Positions 1 through 11,960 of a stretch of 64,000 nucleotides of DNA are shown in pieces (the first letter of the stretch is position 1; each line of letters begins with the position of its first letter). Location of the stretch: assembly GCF_019084545.1 (NCBI RefSeq), contig NZ_JAHREP010000011.1:62001-126000 (forward strand). The letters are read 5' to 3'. A model generated the notes under the pieces. That model did not search any database. It was given only the letters and a program-made list of their open reading frames with translations, and was not told where the DNA came from. A program made the translations under genes and the position numbers. The stretch comes from Marinobacterium ramblicola. GTDB taxonomy: Bacteria; Pseudomonadota; Gammaproteobacteria; Pseudomonadales; Balneatricaceae.

Positions 1-16
1 ATTCTGAGGAGGGGGA

Positions 17-1393
17 ATGCAACGCTTCGATACCGTCGGCGGTCTCAAGCTGGCTGAGCTGATCGCCGCACTCAGCCATGCACTGGATATGACCGAGGGG
101 CAACCGGCTGGCCACTGCATGCGCTGCTGCTGGATCGGCATGCGGATCGCCGAACAGATCGGGATGCCGGCCGAGCAGCGCTGGGAGCTCTACTACACCC
201 TGTTGCTCAAGGATCTGGGCTGCAGCAGCAATGCCGCACGCATCTGCGAGCTGTATCAAACCGACGATCTGCGCTTCAAACGTGACTTCAAGCAGGTGGA
301 CGGCAGCCTGTCGCAGGTGGTGCGCTTCGTGCTGGGGCACACCGGGCTGACGGCCGGTGTTGCCGAGCGTTTCCGCTCGCTGCTCAACATCATCCGCAAT
401 GGCGAGGAGCTGGCCACGGAGCTGATCCAGACCCGCTGCGAGCGCGGAGCCGCCATCGCCCGCCAGCTGCGTTTCCCCGAGCCGGTGGCTGCGGGAATTC
501 ACGCCCTCGATGAGCACTGGAACGGGCAGGGCAAACCCGACGGCATTGCCGGCGAGGCGATCCCGCTCTATGCGCGCATCGCACTGCTGGCGCAGGTGGT
601 CGATGTATTCCAGGCTGGAGGCGGAGCCGCATCCGCTCTGGACGAAGTGCGCACACGCCGTGGCAGCTGGTTCGATCCAAGTTTGGTCGACGCATTGGAG
701 CAGGTGGCGCACGACGCCGGATTCTGGTCCGCGCTGCAGGATGAGGCGCTGGCCGCTCGGGTGCTGTCGCTGGAACCGGCCCATGCCGAGATCCCGCTGG
801 ACGACGACTATATGGATGAGATCGCCGCGGCCTTCGGCCAGGTGGTCGACTCCAAAAGTCCCTATACCGCCGGTCACAGTGAGCGGGTGGGACTGTACAC
901 CGACCTGATCGCCGAGGCGCTGGAGATCGACCCGGCACGACGGCGTTGGCTCAAGCGCGGTGCGCTGCTGCACGATATCGGCAAGCTGGGTGTCAGTAAC
1001 TCTATCCTTGACAAACCCGGCAGGCTGGATGATCAGGAGTGGGTGGCGATGCGGGATCACGCACGTTTTACCGAAGAGATCCTCTCCCGCATCAGTGCCT
1101 TCTCCGAGCTGGCCCGGGTGTCCGCGGCGCACCACGAGCGTCTGGACGGTAAGGGCTATCCCCGTGGTGTCGGCGCCGAGGAGATAGCATTGGAAACCCG
1201 TATTATCACTACCGCCGATATCTTTGATGCGATCACCGCCGACCGTCCCTATCGGGGTCCGATCCCGGTGCCGAAGGCGCTGGAGATCATGCATCAGGAG
1301 GTCGGCACCGCCATCGATGCCCGCTGTTTCGAGGCACTGAAGCTGGCGCTGCAGCGATTGAAGATGGATCAGGAGTTGCCGGCCACCGCCTAG
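17..1393 (+). CDS. HD-GYP domain cyclic-di-GMP phosphodiesterase
   Basis: This 458-residue soluble protein ends in a complete HD-GYP domain (about residues 270-450). The domain carries the HDIGK metal site (H319, D320), the HHERLDGKGYP segment (GYP at 380-382) and the downstream DIFDA motif. HD-GYP proteins hydrolyse cyclic di-GMP to pGpG or GMP in the cytoplasm. The N-terminal half resembles a second HD domain that has decayed: the expected HD pair reads KD in LLLKDLGC near residue 69. That half may now be regulatory. The start at 17 follows a GAGGAGGGGG ribosome-binding site. An efflux adaptor gene follows 35 bases downstream, so co-transcription is possible. No signal peptide or membrane segment is visible. 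The family call is firm; the cellular input is unknown. Confidence 0.9.
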   Translation: MQRFDTVGGLKLAELIAALSHALDMTEGQPAGHCMRCCWIGMRIAEQIGMPAEQRWELYYTLLLKDLGCSSNAARICELYQTDDLRFKRDFKQVDGSLSQVVRFVLGHTGLTAGVAERFRSLLNIIRNGEELATELIQTRCERGAAIARQLRFPEPVAAGIHALDEHWNGQGKPDGIAGEAIPLYARIALLAQVVDVFQAGGGAASALDEVRTRRGSWFDPSLVDALEQVAHDAGFWSALQDEALAARVLSLEPAHAEIPLDDDYMDEIAAAFGQVVDSKSPYTAGHSERVGLYTDLIAEALEIDPARRRWLKRGALLHDIGKLGVSNSILDKPGRLDDQEWVAMRDHARFTEEILSRISAFSELARVSAAHHERLDGKGYPRGVGAEEIALETRIITTADIFDAITADRPYRGPIPVPKALEIMHQEVGTAIDARCFEALKLALQRLKMDQELPATA

Positions 1394-1428
1394 CGGGGTA
1401 AAGGCATTCGCCCAAGGAGTTGTTCAGT

Positions 1429-2485
1429 ATGAAGCGCACCGTTGTGCTCTGTTTTGTTGCCGGACTGGCGCTGATCGGCTGTGGTCAGGACACACCGCCG
1501 AGTGGCGGCAGGCCGGGCGGTAGCAAGGCGCACCTGGTTGAGGTGGTTCAGGTGGAGCCGACGCGGGTGGCGCTGGAGCGCAGCCGCAGCGGGACGTTGC
1601 GCCACCTGCGCGAGGTGGAGATCCACACCCAGGAGGCGGGGCAGATCACTGAGCTGCCCTGGTATCCGGGCGATCGGGTCGAGGCGGGTCAGCTGCTGGT
1701 CAAGCTCGACGATCGGCTGCTGCGCTCGGAATATAACCGGGCGCGCGCCAGCCTGCGCGAGGCGCAGCAGAATCTGGCCCGGCTGCGTGAGCTGGCCGCC
1801 AACCGCCTGGTATCGCGTGAGGAGCTGCTGCGGCGGGAGACCGAGGCCGAGGTGGCCAGTGCCGATCTCGAGCTGCTGCAGACCCGGCTCTCCTACACCG
1901 AGATCGTGGCGCCGTTCGCCGGCGTCATCACCGCGCGGATGAGCGAGCCGGGCAATGTCGCCGAACGTTACGACCATCTGCTGACGCTGGCCGATCCCGA
2001 GGTGCTGGTGGTCGATGTCAGCCTGTCCGAGCTGATCCTGGCGCAGTTGAAACAGGGCGATTCGGTGGCGGTGACCATCGACGCGCTGGGCTTCGATCCC
2101 AAGCCGGCGCTGGTCAGCCGGATCTATCCCCAGGTCGATCCTGTGACCCGGCGCGGCACGCTGGAGATCCGCCTGGACCCGGTGCCTGAAGGGGCCAGGG
2201 CGGGTCAGTTCGTGCGCGTGCAGCTGCAGACCGCCGCCCGCGAGCGCCTGCTGGTACCGTTCAGTGCGCTCCGCTTCGACACCGCCAGCTTCCTCTACAT
2301 CGTCAACGAGGCTGGAGAGGTGGTACGACGTGAGGTGGTCACCGGCAGCCGCCTGGCCGATCGCATCGAGATCCTGGACGGCCTGGTGTCGGGTGAGCGG
2401 GTGGTGACCCGTGGCTTCCTCGGTCTGGTGCCGGGGCAGCAGGTCGAGGTGGTGAGCCTCGCGCCAGATCAGGAGAGCGGCAGCG

Positions 2486-2496
<11 letters not shown>
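1429..2496 (+). CDS. RND efflux periplasmic adaptor (membrane fusion protein), lipoprotein
   Basis: About 355 residues. The N-terminus is a lipoprotein signal with lipobox LIGC near residue 18, placing the protein on a periplasmic membrane face. The order of parts is typical of HlyD/AcrA-type adaptors: a barrel-sandwich half (VEIHTQEAGQITELP), an alpha-hairpin rich in Leu, Arg and Glu (about residues 95-150), the second lipoyl half (APFAGVITARMSEPGNV) and beta-barrel and membrane-proximal domains. I place the start at the ATG at 1429, nine bases after AAGGAG. An upstream in-frame TTG at 1420 abuts that ribosome-binding site and is less likely. The gene overlaps the RND pump gene by 11 bases, so the two form one operon and probably one tripartite pump. 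The outer-membrane channel is not encoded here. Substrate unknown. Confidence 0.92.
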
Positions 2497-5632
<3,136 letters not shown>

Positions 5633-5742
5633 ACCCAGCGTTGTTATGGAGTTGTCGCCGATCTTTTCTGGTTGGCAGGGATCTGCCGAAGATGGGATAA
5701 GGCGTGCGGTCGGTGGTAGATTACCGAGCCGCAATCACAGGC

Positions 5743-5928
5743 TTAGAGCGCCGGTGATTGCTGCAGGTTGTAAGCGACACGTACCTTGCTGCCCTTTTCA
5801 GACTTCTTGAAGAAAGCCTTGCGGAACAGGCTGGCGATGTAGGCAGAACGTTCGACACGGGCGCGCTCGATGTAGTAGTCGATGTCAACGCGGTTGAACT
5901 GGTCATATTTCACTTCAAAGTTGTCCAT
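5743..5928 (-). CDS. small basic protein, RSP_7527/DUF1127-like pattern
   Basis: This is a 61-residue protein with a good ribosome-binding site (AGGAGT six bases before the ATG). Its middle, YIERARVERSAYIASLFR, is an amphipathic Arg-rich helix like those of small proteobacterial proteins annotated as RSP_7527 family or DUF1127 relatives. The similarity is recalled by pattern only. It is transcribed away from the LysR gene beginning at 6057, and the pair share a 128-base promoter region. That is a common arrangement for a regulator and its target. The tail is Lys-rich (KKSEKGSK). Function unknown. Confidence 0.6.
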   Translation of the reverse strand: MDNFEVKYDQFNRVDIDYYIERARVERSAYIASLFRKAFFKKSEKGSKVRVAYNLQQSPAL

Positions 5929-6007
5929 GGTGTACTCCTGCGTGTGTGTTCAGCATCAATTTATGCTGCTTATACTAAGGTTGTAGTTTTAGCTGGGCAA
6001 ACGACGC

Positions 6008-6032
6008 TTTTTCAGTCTATAGTTGAGAAAAA
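6008..6032. promoter_or_regulatory. candidate LysR operator / promoter region
   Basis: An AT-rich imperfect inverted repeat (TTTTTC at 6008-6013, GAAAAA at 6027-6032, with TCA and TGA inside the arms and CTATAG near the centre) sits just before the ribosome-binding site of the LysR gene. It lies between that gene and the divergent small gene. Position and dyad symmetry suit autoregulator binding. This is inference from the sequence only. Confidence 0.25.
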
Positions 6033-6056
6033 CTAAACAGCGAAAAGGAGCTCGCC

Positions 6057-6974
6057 ATTAGACGCCTACCCCCCCTTAACGCCCTGCGAGTGTTTGAAGC
6101 AGCGGCTCGTCACGGCAGTTTCAACAAGGCTGCCGAGGAGCTTTGCGTAACACCCTCGGCGGTCAGCCATCAGTTGAAGTCGCTTGAGGAATTCTTGGGC
6201 CTCAAGCTGTTCCGGCGTGAAAAACGCCAGGTATATCTGACCAGCGCCGGCGAGCGTTATCTGGGCTCGGTACAGATGGCGCTGGATGAGCTGGAGAGCG
6301 CCACCCGGCGCATGATGACCTCCACCAACAGCTCGGCGGTCAATATCAGCGTTGCGCCGTTTTTCCTGACCCGCTGGTTGGTACCACGAATTACCCGTTT
6401 TCAGCAGCGCTTTCCCGACGTCGAGCTGCGCTTCAGCTCAACCATGGGCTATATCGACTTCGAACACTCGGATACCGATATGGCGGTGTACTACGGTCGC
6501 GGCAACTGGGAGGGGGTAGAGGAGCATCTGCTGCGCAATATCGTACAGACCCCGGTATGCGCGCCGTCGTTCCTGGAGGGACCCAACGCGCTGAAGGCGC
6601 CCCAGGACATTGTCAAACACACGTTGATCTACATTACCGGTCGACGACATGAGTGGAACCGGGCCCTGCGCGAGATCGGCGTCAGCCTGTCCGACGCGAC
6701 CCGTACCATGTCCTTCTCCAGCACCTCGCTGGCGGTGTCCGCCGCCACCGAGGGGATCGGCATCGCGCTGGCGGACCGGGTGCTGGTCGAGCGCGAGATC
6801 GAGACCGGCAAGCTCGCCGCGCCCTTCGACCTGGCTTTCGACACCCAGAACGCCTTCTACCTGGTGTACAAGAAGAACCGGGCGCTGACCTACGGCATGG
6901 GCGCGTTTCGCGACTGGATCATCGAGGAGATGCAGATGGATATCGCCGCACATGCCGGCGGCAAGCAGGAATAA
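6057..6974 (+). CDS. LysR family regulator, GcvA-like, probable AUU start codon
   Basis: The protein has an N-terminal winged HTH (GSFNKAAEELCVTPSAVSHQ) and a LysR substrate-binding domain, most like the GcvA/AmpR branch, which typically begins RRLPPLNALRVFEAAARHGS. That whole N-terminus is encoded here only if translation starts at ATT 6057-6059. AAAAGGAG (6043-6050) lies six bases upstream with ideal spacing. The frame has a stop at 6024-6026, and between it and the GTG at 6090 there is no ATG, GTG or TTG. Starting at GTG 6090 would cut off the first conserved residues and leave no Shine-Dalgarno sequence. The product is about 305 residues. An alpha/beta hydrolase gene follows eight bases later. 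The divergent small gene is a plausible target. Confidence 0.85.
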   Translation: MRRLPPLNALRVFEAAARHGSFNKAAEELCVTPSAVSHQLKSLEEFLGLKLFRREKRQVYLTSAGERYLGSVQMALDELESATRRMMTSTNSSAVNISVAPFFLTRWLVPRITRFQQRFPDVELRFSSTMGYIDFEHSDTDMAVYYGRGNWEGVEEHLLRNIVQTPVCAPSFLEGPNALKAPQDIVKHTLIYITGRRHEWNRALREIGVSLSDATRTMSFSSTSLAVSAATEGIGIALADRVLVEREIETGKLAAPFDLAFDTQNAFYLVYKKNRALTYGMGAFRDWIIEEMQMDIAAHAGGKQE

Positions 6975-6982
6975 CCAGGCAG

Positions 6983-7702
6983 ATGACGCAAATACCTATC
7001 TCGACCCTGATGCTGCTGCCCGGGCTGCTCTGCGATGAGGCGGTCTGGCAGGAACAGATAACCGATCTGCGCGATCTGGAGTGCCGTGTCGTCGATTACG
7101 GCGCCGCCGATTCGATAGGTGCGATGGCCGATATCGTGTTGCAACAGGCACCGGCGCGTTTTGCGCTGGCCGGGCACTCCATGGGCGGGCGCGTTGCGCT
7201 GGAGGTGTATCGTCGGGCGCCTGCACGGGTTGAGCGGATCGCCCTGCTCGATACCGGCTACGAGGCGCGCCCGGCAGGTGCCGCCGGCGAGCCCGAACGG
7301 CAGAAGCGCCTGGCCCTGCTCGAGCAGGCGCAACGGGAGGGGATGCGCGCCATGGGGGCGGTCTGGGCGCAGGGGATGGTGCATCCGGACCGGTTGCGCG
7401 ATCGCGAACTGATGGAGTCGATCCTGGAGATGATCGCGCGCAAGACGCCGGAGCTGTTTCATGCCCAGATCCGCGCTCTGCTCGAGCGGCCCGATGCGAC
7501 TCCGGTGCTGCAGTCCCTGCACTGCCCCACGCTGCTGTTGGTCGGCCGGCAGGATAGCTGGAGCCCGCTCGAACGCCACGAGGCGATGGCTGAGCTGGCC
7601 CCGGCCGCTGTGCTGCGGGTGATTGAGGACGCGGGCCATATGAGCACCATGGAGCGACCGAGGGCGGTCACGGTGGCGCTGCGGGAGTGGCTGGGCTTAT
7701 AG
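6983..7702 (+). CDS. alpha/beta hydrolase
   Basis: This 239-residue hydrolase has the oxyanion-region motif LLPGLLCDEAVW at the N-terminus, the nucleophile elbow GHSMGGR, the acid-loop region RQDSWSP and the terminal histidine in DAGHMSTMERP. The Ser-Asp-His triad is therefore complete. It belongs to the small lipase/esterase-like group (BioH/MenH-sized); the substrate cannot be read from sequence. I chose ATG 6983 because it gives the family N-terminus and lies eight bases after the LysR stop codon. The two genes look like one operon. Confidence 0.85.
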   Translation: MTQIPISTLMLLPGLLCDEAVWQEQITDLRDLECRVVDYGAADSIGAMADIVLQQAPARFALAGHSMGGRVALEVYRRAPARVERIALLDTGYEARPAGAAGEPERQKRLALLEQAQREGMRAMGAVWAQGMVHPDRLRDRELMESILEMIARKTPELFHAQIRALLERPDATPVLQSLHCPTLLLVGRQDSWSPLERHEAMAELAPAAVLRVIEDAGHMSTMERPRAVTVALREWLGL

Positions 7703-7709
7703 CCTCGTG

Positions 7710-8351
7710 TCAGGCGTAGGCCAGGGTAAAGCGGCTGTTCAGATGCTGTGGCGTCTCCAGCTCATCGATCATCGCCTTGGCGTAATCCTGTACCGAGATC
7801 TGGCTGTTGCCCTCGCTATCACTCAGCAGCTGGTCGCTGCCGAGTTGGTACCGGCCGGTCCGCTCACCGGGGGCGATGATCGCCGCCGGTGACAGCATGG
7901 TCCAGGCGATCTCACTCTGTGCGCGCAGCCTGTTCAGTGCGTATCGGGCGCCTTCCGCGGTGCCCTTGTACTGAGCCGGGAAATCGGGCGTGTCGATCAG
8001 CTGCACGCCGGGCGCCACCTCCAGGGAACCGGCGCCGCCGACCATCAACAGGCGTTTCACCCCGGCGACCTTGGCGGCGGCCAGAATGCTGTCAAATCCT
8101 TGGCTATAGTAGCCCTGTACATCCTGCTGGGCATGCCCGGAGAAAGCGCTCAGCACCGTATCGAACCCTGCCAGGCGCTCGCCCAGTACCCGGGTATCCA
8201 GGACATCCACTTGCTGGGCGATCAGGCCGGGCTGTGCTGTCAGCCGCTCCGGGCGGCTGACCAGGGCGGTGACGCTATGGCCCCGGCTCAGGGCCTCCTC
8301 GCGCAGGGCAGAACCGATAAAGCCGCTGGCACCGATCAGTGCGATATTCAT
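7710..8351 (-). CDS. NAD(P)-binding Rossmann reductase, NmrA/YwnB-like
   Basis: 213 residues. The N-terminal IALIGASGFIGSALREEAL is the glycine-rich dinucleotide-binding loop (GxxGxxG), followed by SRPERL at the end of beta-2. The rest is short and lacks the classical YxxxK active site at the usual place, as in the SDR-a5/NmrA-like group of NAD(P)H-binding proteins, which includes redox sensors and flavin reductases. A GAGGAAG site precedes the ATG. It is divergent from the LysR gene at 8464 and is probably its target, a frequent pairing in Proteobacteria. Confidence 0.8.
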   Translation of the reverse strand: MNIALIGASGFIGSALREEALSRGHSVTALVSRPERLTAQPGLIAQQVDVLDTRVLGERLAGFDTVLSAFSGHAQQDVQGYYSQGFDSILAAAKVAGVKRLLMVGGAGSLEVAPGVQLIDTPDFPAQYKGTAEGARYALNRLRAQSEIAWTMLSPAAIIAPGERTGRYQLGSDQLLSDSEGNSQISVQDYAKAMIDELETPQHLNSRFTLAYA

Positions 8352-8463
8352 GATGACTTCCTCATGCAGTTATGTGTGATGAGGGACATTGTGCTTGGTG
8401 CTATTGATTTGAAAAATAGGTCAAACGATAATTCATTGTTATTGAATTCGTAACGGTCGTGCG

Positions 8464-9348
8464 ATGCTGAACGAACTGGATCTGAACACGCTGCCGCTGT
8501 TTATCGCTACCGCGGAAGCGGGCTCCTTTACCGCGGCAGCCGAGCGACTGGGTTGTACCAAGACCAAGGTCAGCCTCAATATCCGCGCGCTGGAAAAGCG
8601 GCTGGGACTGACGCTGTTTAACCGCACCACGCGGCAGGTCAGCCTGACCGAAGCGGGCCAGCAGTTGTACCAGGCCTGCCAGCCGTTGTTGGCACGCTTG
8701 GGTGAAACGCTTGCCGACGCGGGTACCAGTGCCCGCAGCCTGACCGGAACCCTGCGTATCACCGCACCGGTAGACCATATGGCACAAAGCCTGGCGCCGG
8801 CGGCGGCTGCCTTTGGCAGGGCACACCCCGAACTCGATGTCGAACTGCGCAGCGGCGACAAGGTCAGCGATATGGTTCGCGAAGGGATCGATCTGGCGAT
8901 CCGTATGGGGTGGCTGAAAGACTCCAGTCTGCGAGCGCAGAAGCTGGGTGAGTTTGAGCAGATGATTGTCGCCTCGCGGGCCTATCTCGACGAAATGGGT
9001 GAACCGCATCATCCCGGAGAACTGAGTCGGCACCGCTGGATCGAGTTCACCCCGCTGCCCAGTGCGCTGACCTGGAGTTTTACCAAGGGCGCAGAGCGGA
9101 TCCAGGTGCAGATGCATAGCCACTTCAGGGTCGACAGTACCGCCGCCCTGCGCAGCCTGATTCAGTGTGGTGCCGGTTTGTCGGTCATGCCCAGCTATCC
9201 GGGTTGGCAGGAGGTTGGGCTGGAGAGGCTGCTCCCCAACTGGCAGCTGCCGAGTGGCGGCATCTACGCCGTATTTCCGCCCGGCGCCTTTGTCCCGGCC
9301 AAGGTGCGTGCCTTTGTGGATTTCTACCGTCAGTGGTTGAGTGCATAA
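8464..9348 (+). CDS. LysR family transcriptional regulator
   Basis: 294 residues with the N-terminal HTH (GSFTAAAERLGCTKTKVSLN) and a LysR effector domain of the DhcR/CrgA-like type, including DLAIRMGWLKDSSL. It is transcribed away from the NAD(P)-binding reductase gene. The 112-base gap between them is AT-rich (near 8405-8455) and contains T-N11-A-like sequence suitable for a shared operator. The likely role is control of the neighbouring reductase, possibly in response to an electrophile or aromatic compound. The ligand is not readable. Confidence 0.88.
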   Translation: MLNELDLNTLPLFIATAEAGSFTAAAERLGCTKTKVSLNIRALEKRLGLTLFNRTTRQVSLTEAGQQLYQACQPLLARLGETLADAGTSARSLTGTLRITAPVDHMAQSLAPAAAAFGRAHPELDVELRSGDKVSDMVREGIDLAIRMGWLKDSSLRAQKLGEFEQMIVASRAYLDEMGEPHHPGELSRHRWIEFTPLPSALTWSFTKGAERIQVQMHSHFRVDSTAALRSLIQCGAGLSVMPSYPGWQEVGLERLLPNWQLPSGGIYAVFPPGAFVPAKVRAFVDFYRQWLSA

Positions 9349-9429
9349 CCGCCGAGCAACCGTTGCCGGACCGCGCGTCGCTGCTTGATCCGATCCCCGC
9401 AGGCCGATCAATGGCGCGACAGCGGCGGC

Positions 9430-10539
9430 TTATCGTGCTTCGAACAGGGACGCCAGCCGGTTGCAGGCTGTAGTCAGCTCCGTCTCCGGGTACCAGGCAA
9501 AACAGAGGCGCATGCTGTTGGCGCAACCTTTGTCTGCCGAGAACAGCGGGCCAGCAAAATAGCCGACCCCCTCAGCCTTTGCTGCCTCCAACCTGCGTAT
9601 CGGTTCGTTGCCATCGGTAAAGCTGACCCAGAGAAAATAACCACCGTCGGGCCTGGCGATCTGTACGCGCCCGCCAAATGCGCTGCACAAACCCCGGTAT
9701 AACAGATCCAGCCGCGACCGGTAGGTTTGCCGTAATCCGACCAGATATTGCTGGAACTCGCCATTGGCGATCAGCGGCTCAACCAGTGCCGAGCTCACCG
9801 GTGCCAACCCGCCACCACTCTTGAACAACGGCGAGCTCAACAGTGACAGCAGAGTTGCTTCGGAGCCCTGGATCCAGCCCAGTCTCAGCCCCGGCGCAAG
9901 GATCTTGGAAAAACTGCCCAGGGAGAGGACCGGCGCCTGTGGATCGTAGCAGGCCAGGGGAGGGGGCGGTTTGCGGTCGAAGTAGAGGCATTGATACACC
10001 TCGTCCGCCAGCAGCGGGCAGTGGTAGCGTTTGGCCAGTGCCACCAGCTGTTCACGCCGTTCACTGGGCTGGGTGACGCCGGTGGGGTTATGGTAGCTCG
10101 GTATGGTGTAGATGAAGGCGGGTTGGTGCTGCTGCAGCGCCGGCTCCAGCAGATCCGGTCGGATACCCTGATCATCCATCGCAATGGCGACCGGTTTCAG
10201 TCCGTGTTCGGCGAACAGCTTCAGCGCAATGAAATAACTGGGATCCTCCACCAGCACGGTGTCACCGGGACGGGCCAGCCGGGTGCAGATCAGATCCAGA
10301 GCCTGGCTTGTACCGGCCGTCACCATTAGCTGGTCGGCATCGACGGGATGGTCATATTCACCACTCAACCAATTGGCCAGGGTGTACCTGAACCGGCCGT
10401 CCCCGGCCTCCTCGCCATAGGCAAGGTCCTCTCTGCGCAAGCTCAGGGAGCGGAACAGTGCGGTCGGCAGCAGGTCGGGGTCGGGTTGGCCAATCCCCAG
10501 GTCGATAATCTCTTCGGGTTTCGGAATCTGTAGCGCCAT
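9430..10539 (-). CDS. PLP-dependent aminotransferase, class I/II (MocR/LysN-like catalytic domain)
   Basis: 369 residues of fold-type I aminotransferase. Visible landmarks are GTSQALDLI for the cofactor loop, DEVYQCLYF for the Asp that contacts the pyridine nitrogen, SLGSFSKILAPGLRLGW for the Schiff-base lysine, and a C-terminal Arg region. The best resemblance is to 2-aminoadipate aminotransferase LysN and to the catalytic half of MocR regulators. No HTH is present, so this is an enzyme rather than a regulator. It is followed in the same direction by nothing close and preceded by the cystathionine-synthase-like gene. Substrate uncertain. Confidence 0.85.
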   Translation of the reverse strand: MALQIPKPEEIIDLGIGQPDPDLLPTALFRSLSLRREDLAYGEEAGDGRFRYTLANWLSGEYDHPVDADQLMVTAGTSQALDLICTRLARPGDTVLVEDPSYFIALKLFAEHGLKPVAIAMDDQGIRPDLLEPALQQHQPAFIYTIPSYHNPTGVTQPSERREQLVALAKRYHCPLLADEVYQCLYFDRKPPPPLACYDPQAPVLSLGSFSKILAPGLRLGWIQGSEATLLSLLSSPLFKSGGGLAPVSSALVEPLIANGEFQQYLVGLRQTYRSRLDLLYRGLCSAFGGRVQIARPDGGYFLWVSFTDGNEPIRRLEAAKAEGVGYFAGPLFSADKGCANSMRLCFAWYPETELTTACNRLASLFEAR

Positions 10540-10608
10540 CTATTCAGACTGGCAATAACGGGGCAGGAGTGCAACCGGAGGCGGGATATTGCCCGTCTGC
10601 GCGACCAC

Positions 10609-10630
10609 GCCCGGTACCTTGATACCGGGC
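10609..10630 (-). terminator. hairpin downstream of the cystathionine gamma-synthase-like gene
   Basis: A perfect 8-bp stem (GCCCGGTA/TACCGGGC) with a six-base loop lies 15 bases past the stop codon of the minus-strand gene ending at 10645. No clear U-run follows, so termination strength is uncertain. Confidence 0.5.
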
Positions 10631-10644
10631 ATGACTTGCCGTGA

Positions 10645-11874
10645 TCAGCTCAACGCCTGCGCAAAATCGGCGAGCAGGTCCGCCTGATCCTCGATCCCGA
10701 CCGAGATGCGGATGGTGCCTTCGGAGATCCCCATCGAGGCGCGGCGCTCAGGACCCATCTCGTAGAAGATGGTATGGGCGACCGGGATCGCCAGCGTGCG
10801 GTTATCACCCAGGTGGCTGGACAGCACCACGCACTGCAGTTTGTTCAGCACCTCGAAGCAGGTGTCGTCGTCGACCAGATCGATGCTCATCAGCGAGCCG
10901 AAACCGCTGAACAGCTCCTGCGCACGCCGATTCTGCGGATGGTCGGCGAGACCTGGGTAGTACACTCGCTTGACCGCCGGATGCCGATCGAAAAACTCGG
11001 CCAGCGCCTGGGCATTGCTGCACGCCTTCTCCACGCGCAGGGCCAGGGTCTCGGCGCCGATGGCGATGCGGTGGGCGGAGTCCGGTGCCAGCGTGGCGCC
11101 CATATCGCGCAGCCCCTTCTTGCGGATCTGCTGCAGGCCCCATTTCTGCGGATCGCCGGTGCGGTATGAGGGGTTGATGTTGGGGTAGCCGCTCCAGTCG
11201 TACTGGCCCAGGTCCGTCACCGAGCCACCGAGCACCTCGCCGTGACCGGCGATGATCTTGCTCAGCGAGTTGATGCTCAGGCTGGCGCCCACCGCCTTCG
11301 GCCGAAACAGCGCCGGTGAGGACATGGTGTTGTCCACCACGTAGACCAGCTGCTGCTGGTGACAGAACTCGCCGATCGTCTGCAGGTCTGCCACCTGGGT
11401 GCAGGGGTTGGCGATGGTTTCGACAAATACCATGCGAGTGTTAGGCTGCAGCGCCGCCTTCACGTTGGCCGCGTCGGTGGCGTCGACGAATGTCACGTCG
11501 ATGCCGAACTGGGTCAGGGTCTGGAAAAAGCTGTTGGTATTGCCGAACAGGAACTGGCTGGAGATCAGATGATCTCCGGCTTTCAGCAGCGTCAGGCAGG
11601 TCGCGGCGATTGCCGCCATGCCGGTGGCGAAGCAGACGCTGTCGCTGCCCGCCTCCAACGCACTGATCTTGCTCTGCAGGGCGGTGGTGGTGGGGTTGTT
11701 CTGGCGGCCGTAGGAGTAACCGGGCTGCCGGTTCTGAAACACCGCGGCGAGCTCTTCCGCGCTCTTGTAACCGTACAGCACGACATTGTGCACCGGCTTG
11801 TGCACCGAGCCGTGTTCGATCGGCGATTCGCGATCACCGTGTACGATCTTGGTGGTAAAACCCTTATCTTTCAT
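10645..11874 (-). CDS. cystathionine gamma-synthase family PLP enzyme
   Basis: 409 residues of the Cys/Met metabolism PLP family. The sequence shows YSYGRQNNPTTTALQ for the substrate and phosphate loop, FATGMAAIAA, the cofactor Asp in VVDNTMSSP, and the lysine in NSLSKIIAGHGEVLGG. Members include cystathionine gamma-synthase, O-acetylhomoserine sulfhydrylase and methionine gamma-lyase. The long variant with the SINSLSK site is usually annotated only at family level, and I cannot assign the exact reaction. It probably acts in trans-sulfuration or sulfur amino acid turnover in the cytoplasm. The preceding gene on this strand encodes a DinB-like protein. Confidence 0.88.
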   Translation of the reverse strand: MKDKGFTTKIVHGDRESPIEHGSVHKPVHNVVLYGYKSAEELAAVFQNRQPGYSYGRQNNPTTTALQSKISALEAGSDSVCFATGMAAIAATCLTLLKAGDHLISSQFLFGNTNSFFQTLTQFGIDVTFVDATDAANVKAALQPNTRMVFVETIANPCTQVADLQTIGEFCHQQQLVYVVDNTMSSPALFRPKAVGASLSINSLSKIIAGHGEVLGGSVTDLGQYDWSGYPNINPSYRTGDPQKWGLQQIRKKGLRDMGATLAPDSAHRIAIGAETLALRVEKACSNAQALAEFFDRHPAVKRVYYPGLADHPQNRRAQELFSGFGSLMSIDLVDDDTCFEVLNKLQCVVLSSHLGDNRTLAIPVAHTIFYEMGPERRASMGISEGTIRISVGIEDQADLLADFAQALS

Positions 11875-11960
11875 CTTGATAACTGCCTTGGATAGCCGGT
11901 CGATAACTGTAGCTGTTAACCTGAGTCGCGCCTCGACGTGACGCCGGTTGAAATGAACGG

